Assembly: GCF_021611515.1 (NCBI RefSeq)
Contig: NZ_CP090960.1
Span: forward strand, 1,426,001 to 1,490,000
Source: Mariluticola halotolerans
GTDB lineage: Bacteria; Pseudomonadota; Alphaproteobacteria; Rhizobiales; Devosiaceae
Direction of reading: 5' to 3'
DNA length: 64,000 nt
The notes under the pieces were generated by a model, which made no database searches, had not been told where the DNA came from, and saw only the letters and a list, made by a program, of their open reading frames with translations. The number at the start of each line of letters is the position of its first letter. Position 1 is the first letter of the stretch. Below are positions 60,596 through 64,000 of this stretch, in pieces. Both the position numbers and the translations under genes were made by a program.

Positions 60596-62347
60596 ATGAT
60601 ACGAATCCCGAGCGATATTCAGGTGCCTGTCACAACGCCCCGCTCCGGGGTGCTGGAGGCGCTTGGGCTCAGGGTCGGTCAGGTCTTTACCGGCGAGGTG
60701 GTCGGGCAGACGCTCAACGGCACCACGCAATTGCAGATCGGCGGCCAGCAGATCACCCTCACCCTGCCCGGCCAGCCGCAGCTCGGGCAATTGCTGCAAT
60801 TCCAGATCAAGAGCGCCGGGGCAAAACCCGAACTGGTGTTGCTCACCAATAATCCCGCCACCCCGGCCCCGACGGCGCAAACCGCAACCGCACAAGCCAA
60901 TACAGCTTCTGTATCCACGGCCACACCTTTGCCCAACACCCAAGCCGCGCCCCTGCCGCCCGCCACCAACTCACAACCACAACCCGCCGCAGCCCCGCCG
61001 CTTGCCGCCGAACCTGCCCCGGCCCCTGTTTCCTCACAGCCAAGCAGCGCTGCGCCGGCGCCGGCGGGCAATGCGGCCTTGCCGCCCACCAGCCTGCCCC
61101 TCCCGGCGGGCGTGCGGGCGGAGCTTAATTTGCAGCCGGGTCAGGTGGTCACCGCGCAAGTCGCGCCGCCTTCGGCCAGCGGGCAGGCGCAAATCGCCAT
61201 CGGCACGCAACAGGTCGCCGCCACCCTGCCCGGCAATCCAGCCCCCGGCACGACCGTGCAGTTTCAGGTGCAAATGCTCGGAGCCGAGCCGCGTCTGGTG
61301 CCGCTCACACCGGGGCAAACGGTCACCCCGCGTTATCCCGCCAGCACCAGTCCGGGCACACAGGTGCCAACACCGCCGCCTGTCACAACTCCAGCACCCA
61401 GCGCCGTGCCCATCACCCCGGCCAGCATGGCGCAAGTCATCAGCCAGACCGCCGCCAGCGCCGCCGTCAAACAGGATTCGGTGGGCACGCTGCTCGCCAG
61501 CCTCACCGGTTTGCAAAAGCAGGGCACAAGCCTGCCCAATCCCGTCGCCGAAACAGCCGCACGCCTGCTCGCCAGCCAGATCGATCTCACCAAGGGCCCG
61601 CCCCCCGCCGCAGCCTTGCGCGCCGCGATTGCCGGGTCCGGGGTATTTCTTGAATCCATGATGGCGGGTGGTCAGGCCAATCCGGTGCAGCAGGGCGATA
61701 TCAAGGGCCTGTTGCTTTTGATGCGCAATGTGCTGGGCAATTGGCTCGGGGCTGACGAAGCCCTGCCGCCCCCGCCCGACCGGCGTCCGCCGCCGCCCTT
61801 GCGTGGCTCCACCCCCAAGGCGCATGCCCAAAACCCCGCGCCCCTGCCGCAAGGTGCCGAGGGGCGGGAGGCGGGCAAACATCTGCTCTCTCAAACAGAT
61901 TCGGCGCTGGCACGCATCCGCCTGTTCCAGCTCTCCTCCCTGCCCGATGCAGCGGGCCGGCCGGCCCTGCCCGGCGCGGCGCAGGATCTGCATTTCGAAT
62001 TGCCCTTCGTGCTTGGCCAGCAGGCCGGCATGGCGCAATTCCAGATCTCGCGCGATGCGGAGCAGGACGGCAATCCGGCCGAACGCGGCTGGCAGATGAT
62101 CTTTTCGATCAATTTCGCCCCGGTCGGCCCGGTCGGGGCCAAGGTCACGTTCCGCTCGCGCAAGACCGGCGTCATGCTCTGGGCCGAAAACGAGGCGACC
62201 GCCGAAGTGCTCGAGGAAATGCTGCCCGAACTGGTCGAAGGGCTGGAGGCGCAGGGGCTGGAGCCGGGGGCCATTCGCGTCCGCCGCGCCCCGCCCGAAG
62301 CCTCACCGCCCCCACCCTCCGGCGGGTTTGTGGATAGCGTCTCATGA
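60596..62347 (+). CDS. FliK-like hook-length control protein
   Basis: 583 residues. A low-complexity Pro/Ala/Thr/Gln-rich region (about 85-300) separates N-terminal beta motifs ('VGQVFTGEVVGQTLNGTTQL' and its repeat 'QPGQVVTAQVAPPSASGQAQ') from a C-terminal FliK-type domain ('DLHFELPFVLGQQAGMAQFQ', 'KVTFRSRKTGVMLWAENEAT'). Such proteins set flagellar hook or needle length with FlhB. The ATG at 60596 follows GAGGG. It overlaps the FlhB-like gene by four bases. No other flagellar gene is near. Confidence 0.72.
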   Translation: MIRIPSDIQVPVTTPRSGVLEALGLRVGQVFTGEVVGQTLNGTTQLQIGGQQITLTLPGQPQLGQLLQFQIKSAGAKPELVLLTNNPATPAPTAQTATAQANTASVSTATPLPNTQAAPLPPATNSQPQPAAAPPLAAEPAPAPVSSQPSSAAPAPAGNAALPPTSLPLPAGVRAELNLQPGQVVTAQVAPPSASGQAQIAIGTQQVAATLPGNPAPGTTVQFQVQMLGAEPRLVPLTPGQTVTPRYPASTSPGTQVPTPPPVTTPAPSAVPITPASMAQVISQTAASAAVKQDSVGTLLASLTGLQKQGTSLPNPVAETAARLLASQIDLTKGPPPAAALRAAIAGSGVFLESMMAGGQANPVQQGDIKGLLLLMRNVLGNWLGADEALPPPPDRRPPPPLRGSTPKAHAQNPAPLPQGAEGREAGKHLLSQTDSALARIRLFQLSSLPDAAGRPALPGAAQDLHFELPFVLGQQAGMAQFQISRDAEQDGNPAERGWQMIFSINFAPVGPVGAKVTFRSRKTGVMLWAENEATAEVLEEMLPELVEGLEAQGLEPGAIRVRRAPPEASPPPPSGGFVDSVS

Positions 62348-62628
62348 GCACGCCCGAAAACCCGCCACCCAAACGCGATGTCGCCATCGCCCTGCAATAT
62401 GACAAGGAAGCGGGCGAAGCCCCGCGCGTCACCGCCAAGGGCTATGGCGAGGTCGCGCGCAAGATCATCGCCGTGGCCGAGGAAAATGGCGTCATTATCG
62501 AGGCCAATGCCCATCTTGCCGAAGCCTTGGGCGGGGTCGAGCTGGATGACACTATCCCCGTCGAGCTTTATCAGGCAGTGGCCGAAGTGATCGGCTTCGT
62601 GCTCCGGGCCAATGACAAGCTGAAATGA
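62344..62628 (+). CDS. FlhB C-terminal-domain homologue (FhlB/FlhX)
   Basis: 94 residues equal to the cytoplasmic export-switch domain of FlhB/YscU: 'RDVAIALQYDKEAGEAPRVT' and 'GVIIEANAHLAEAL', 'IPVELYQAVAEVIGFVLRAN'. The NPTH cleavage site of full FlhB is absent, as usual for FhlB. It can act with FliK in substrate switching. ATGA overlap with the FliK-like gene. Confidence 0.85.
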   Translation: MSTPENPPPKRDVAIALQYDKEAGEAPRVTAKGYGEVARKIIAVAEENGVIIEANAHLAEALGGVELDDTIPVELYQAVAEVIGFVLRANDKLK

Positions 62629-62641
62629 GCGAAAACCCGTG

Positions 62642-62654
62642 GGTGTTCAACACC
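62642..62654. promoter_or_regulatory. Palindrome GGTGTT-C-AACACC before the SatD-like gene
   Basis: Perfect 6-bp arms around one base, in the short gap between the FlhB-like gene and the SatD-like gene. It could be an operator or a small hairpin; there is no T run after it. Confidence 0.4.
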
Positions 62655-62721
62655 ATGTCCTTGGTTTTGCCCCGCCCTCCCGCTACCATCGCTCCCAATC
62701 CGCCAAGTCATGGGAGCGCAC

Positions 62722-63366
62722 GTGCAAGAGGTTGCAGTTCTAACCGGTGATATCGTCAAATCCTCGGCCTTGCCGGCGGATGCGCTGACCCGTCTGTTCG
62801 ATGCGCTTGAGGCAGGTGTGGCCGAGATCGCCACCTGGCCCGATGCCCCCACCCTTCTCACCTTTTCGCGCCATCGCGGCGATGGCTGGCAGCTGGTGCT
62901 GGGCAAGCCCGCATGGGCCTTGCGCGCGTCCCTGTTCCTCCGCGCCGCCATCCGCGCCGCCGGTGCCGATTTCGAAACCCGTATCGGCCTCGGCCTCGGC
63001 CCTGCCGACAAAATCGACACCAGCCATCCCGGTGCCGCCTCCGGCCCGGCATTCGACCGTTCCGGCCGCTGTCTCGATAGTTTACGCAAAAGCATCCTGT
63101 TCGGCATTGATAGCGGCGCCAAAACCGATGCGGCCCGCCTGCTCAACAGCGTCTTCGTCATGGCCGATGCGCTGTCGACCGGCTGGACGCAACGGCAAGC
63201 CGAAGTTTTCAGCTTCGTTTTGCACCCGGATAGCCCCAGCCAGGCCGAGATTGGAAACAGACTTGCCCCGCCAATCTCGCAACCTAGCGTCACCGCTCAT
63301 TTTCTGGCAGGAAATGGCCCCGCCCTTTTGGAAGCGCTTGCAGCGGTGGAGGCCCGTGACGACTGA
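62722..63366 (+). CDS. SatD-like protein: cyclase-like domain plus C-terminal helix-turn-helix
   Basis: 214 residues. The N-terminal part resembles the nucleotide-cyclase fold in pattern: 'VAVLTGDIVKSSALP' at the start, 'RHRGDGWQLVLGKP' at the hairpin, and 'RIGLGLGPADKID'. The C-terminal 60 residues contain a helix-turn-helix ('WTQRQAEVFSFVL', then 'QAEIGNRLAPPISQPSVTAH'), as in the SatD family. Role unknown; a sensory DNA-binding protein is the likely reading. I chose GTG at 62722 after GGGAG; an ATG four codons earlier (62710) is possible. Followed by the repeat array and the DUF3307 gene. Confidence 0.68.
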   Translation: MQEVAVLTGDIVKSSALPADALTRLFDALEAGVAEIATWPDAPTLLTFSRHRGDGWQLVLGKPAWALRASLFLRAAIRAAGADFETRIGLGLGPADKIDTSHPGAASGPAFDRSGRCLDSLRKSILFGIDSGAKTDAARLLNSVFVMADALSTGWTQRQAEVFSFVLHPDSPSQAEIGNRLAPPISQPSVTAHFLAGNGPALLEALAAVEARDD

Positions 63367-63503
63367 TATTTCCGTTTATAAGTCAATCAGCTTATATTTC
63401 GAATTATAGCCTAAATAACCTATTTTTCAAATTATAGATCAAAAAGGCTATATTTAAGATTATCGACCAAACAGGCGATATCCCTAGATATCGACAAAAA
63501 TAG
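63364..63503. repeat. Array of 28-bp tandem units with inverted arms
   Basis: Four full 28-bp units (63377-63404, 63405-63432, 63433-63460, 63461-63488) with partial units at both ends; the left one reaches into the SatD-like stop codon. Each unit is a 5-bp arm, 10 bases, the complementary 5-bp arm, then an 8-base spacer (TTTCGAAT, TTTCAAAT, TTTAAGAT, TCCCTAGA). Arm pairs are TATAA/TTATA, TATAG/CTATT, TATAG/CTATA and TATCG/CGATA. The array is very AT-rich in a GC-rich genome. Best read as a multi-site operator controlling the DUF3307 gene. Confidence 0.8.
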
Positions 63504-63532
63504 CCAACACCGGATAGCAGAGGGACCAGCGC

Positions 63533-64000
63533 ATGTTCGAAACGGCAATTGCTCTTTACGCGGCGCATCTGCTGGCCGATTTCGTGCTGCAAACCGATCG
63601 CATGGTCGCCAACAAGCACCGCCCGCTGGTTCTGGCGTTACACATCATCATCGTTGTTGCCACCACAGCCCTCGTCACCGGCACGCTTGATCCGCTCCCG
63701 CTCCTGCTGATCGGTGGTCTGCATCTGCTCATTGACGGCTGGAAACTGATCTGGGGCAAGGCGCTATCAGGATTTCTGCTCGATCAGGCGGCGCATTTCC
63801 TCTCGGTCATTGCCATTGCCGGGCTGTTCCCGCTCCTGTTTGCCGGCGGCTTCTGGAGCGCGCTTCCCGGCTGGCTCAGCGTTAGTGGCCTGACCCCGCT
63901 GCATTACCTGCAGTTTCTCACCCTCATCTCAGGCCTCATTGTCACCCTGCGCATGGGCGGCTTTGCCATCGACCTGTTCATTGCCCGCTTCAACTACACG
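63533..64000 (+). CDS. DUF3307 membrane protein (3' end outside window)
   Basis: First 156 residues of an integral membrane protein. It starts MFETAIALYAAHLLADFVLQ, the DUF3307 signature (with 'DRMVANKHRPLVLALHI'), and shows five or so hydrophobic segments with 'GGLHLLIDGWK' between them. Function unknown. DUF3307 genes often sit beside SatD genes. ATG at 63533-63535 with an AGAGGGA site. Its promoter must lie in or near the 28-bp array. Confidence 0.85.
   Translation, partial: MFETAIALYAAHLLADFVLQTDRMVANKHRPLVLALHIIIVVATTALVTGTLDPLPLLLIGGLHLLIDGWKLIWGKALSGFLLDQAAHFLSVIAIAGLFPLLFAGGFWSALPGWLSVSGLTPLHYLQFLTLISGLIVTLRMGGFAIDLFIARFNYT

Noticed and set aside
61034-62038. 334-codon minus-strand ORF opposite the FliK-like gene
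   Set aside because: Gly/Arg-rich read-out of a Pro/Ala-rich coding region; no start site and no family pattern.
63364-63503. 28-bp repeats read as a CRISPR array
   Set aside because: Units are directly adjacent with degenerate sequence and no unique 30-40 bp spacers, and no cas gene is near. The structure fits operators better.

Overview
The window is GC-rich (apart from a few AT-rich islands) and reads as chromosome of an alphaproteobacterium, most likely of the order Hyphomicrobiales (rhizobia and relatives). Three things point there: the conserved run cycHJKL (ccmIEFH)-degP-feuPQ-glnE, a complete RcGTA-type gene transfer agent cluster, and PcaQ-controlled aromatic catabolism genes. I cannot fix the genus; repeat families such as the CATTCCCG...CGGGAATG palindromes suggest a Devosia-like lineage, but this is only an impression.

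Layout. (1) 1-6544: aromatic acid uptake and funnelling to protocatechuate. It holds a vanillate O-demethylase oxygenase (cut by the left edge), a TRAP transporter whose operon contains pobA, and a divergent pcaQ-type LysR regulator with a PcaQ-like box over its own leader. (2) 7124-11754: a MetE-like zinc methyltransferase that shares a GntR-type operator with vanA, then a D-lyxose/D-mannose isomerase and a GH2 beta-mannosidase. (3) 12267-18520: an ArsR regulator with the cysteine pair of persulfide sensors (BigR/SqrR), then three tandem paralogous ABC exporters with a 34-residue ORF among them. (4) 18742-34805: pepN, a PAS-type histidine kinase, glnE, feuQ, feuP, degP, a TauE/SafE permease and the cytochrome c maturation operon. 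(5) 34947-42277: a two-gene flavoprotein unit resembling sarcosine oxidase subunits, an unknown 420-residue protein, a lipoprotein, and a PepSY protein with a PhoPQ-like two-component system. (6) 42332-60347: the GTA cluster on the minus strand, from terminase to tail tip, DUF2793 fibre and a GH108 lysozyme. It is interrupted by an AT-rich insertion carrying hicBA plus two unknown genes, and by two islands of dispersed repeats that bracket the capsid module. (7) 60596-64000: a FliK-like protein and an FlhB C-terminal homologue, then a SatD-like gene and a DUF3307 membrane gene (cut by the right edge), separated by an AT-rich array of 28-bp units.

The most unusual items are: the 28-bp operator-like array with co-varying inverted arms between the SatD-like gene and the DUF3307 gene; the in-frame joining of the GTA lysozyme to a holin-like ORF that keeps its own ribosome binding site; the accessory insertion and paired repeat islands inside the GTA cluster; two GTA terminators sharing the same 16 bases just ahead of start codons; and the small ORF inside the exporter operon.
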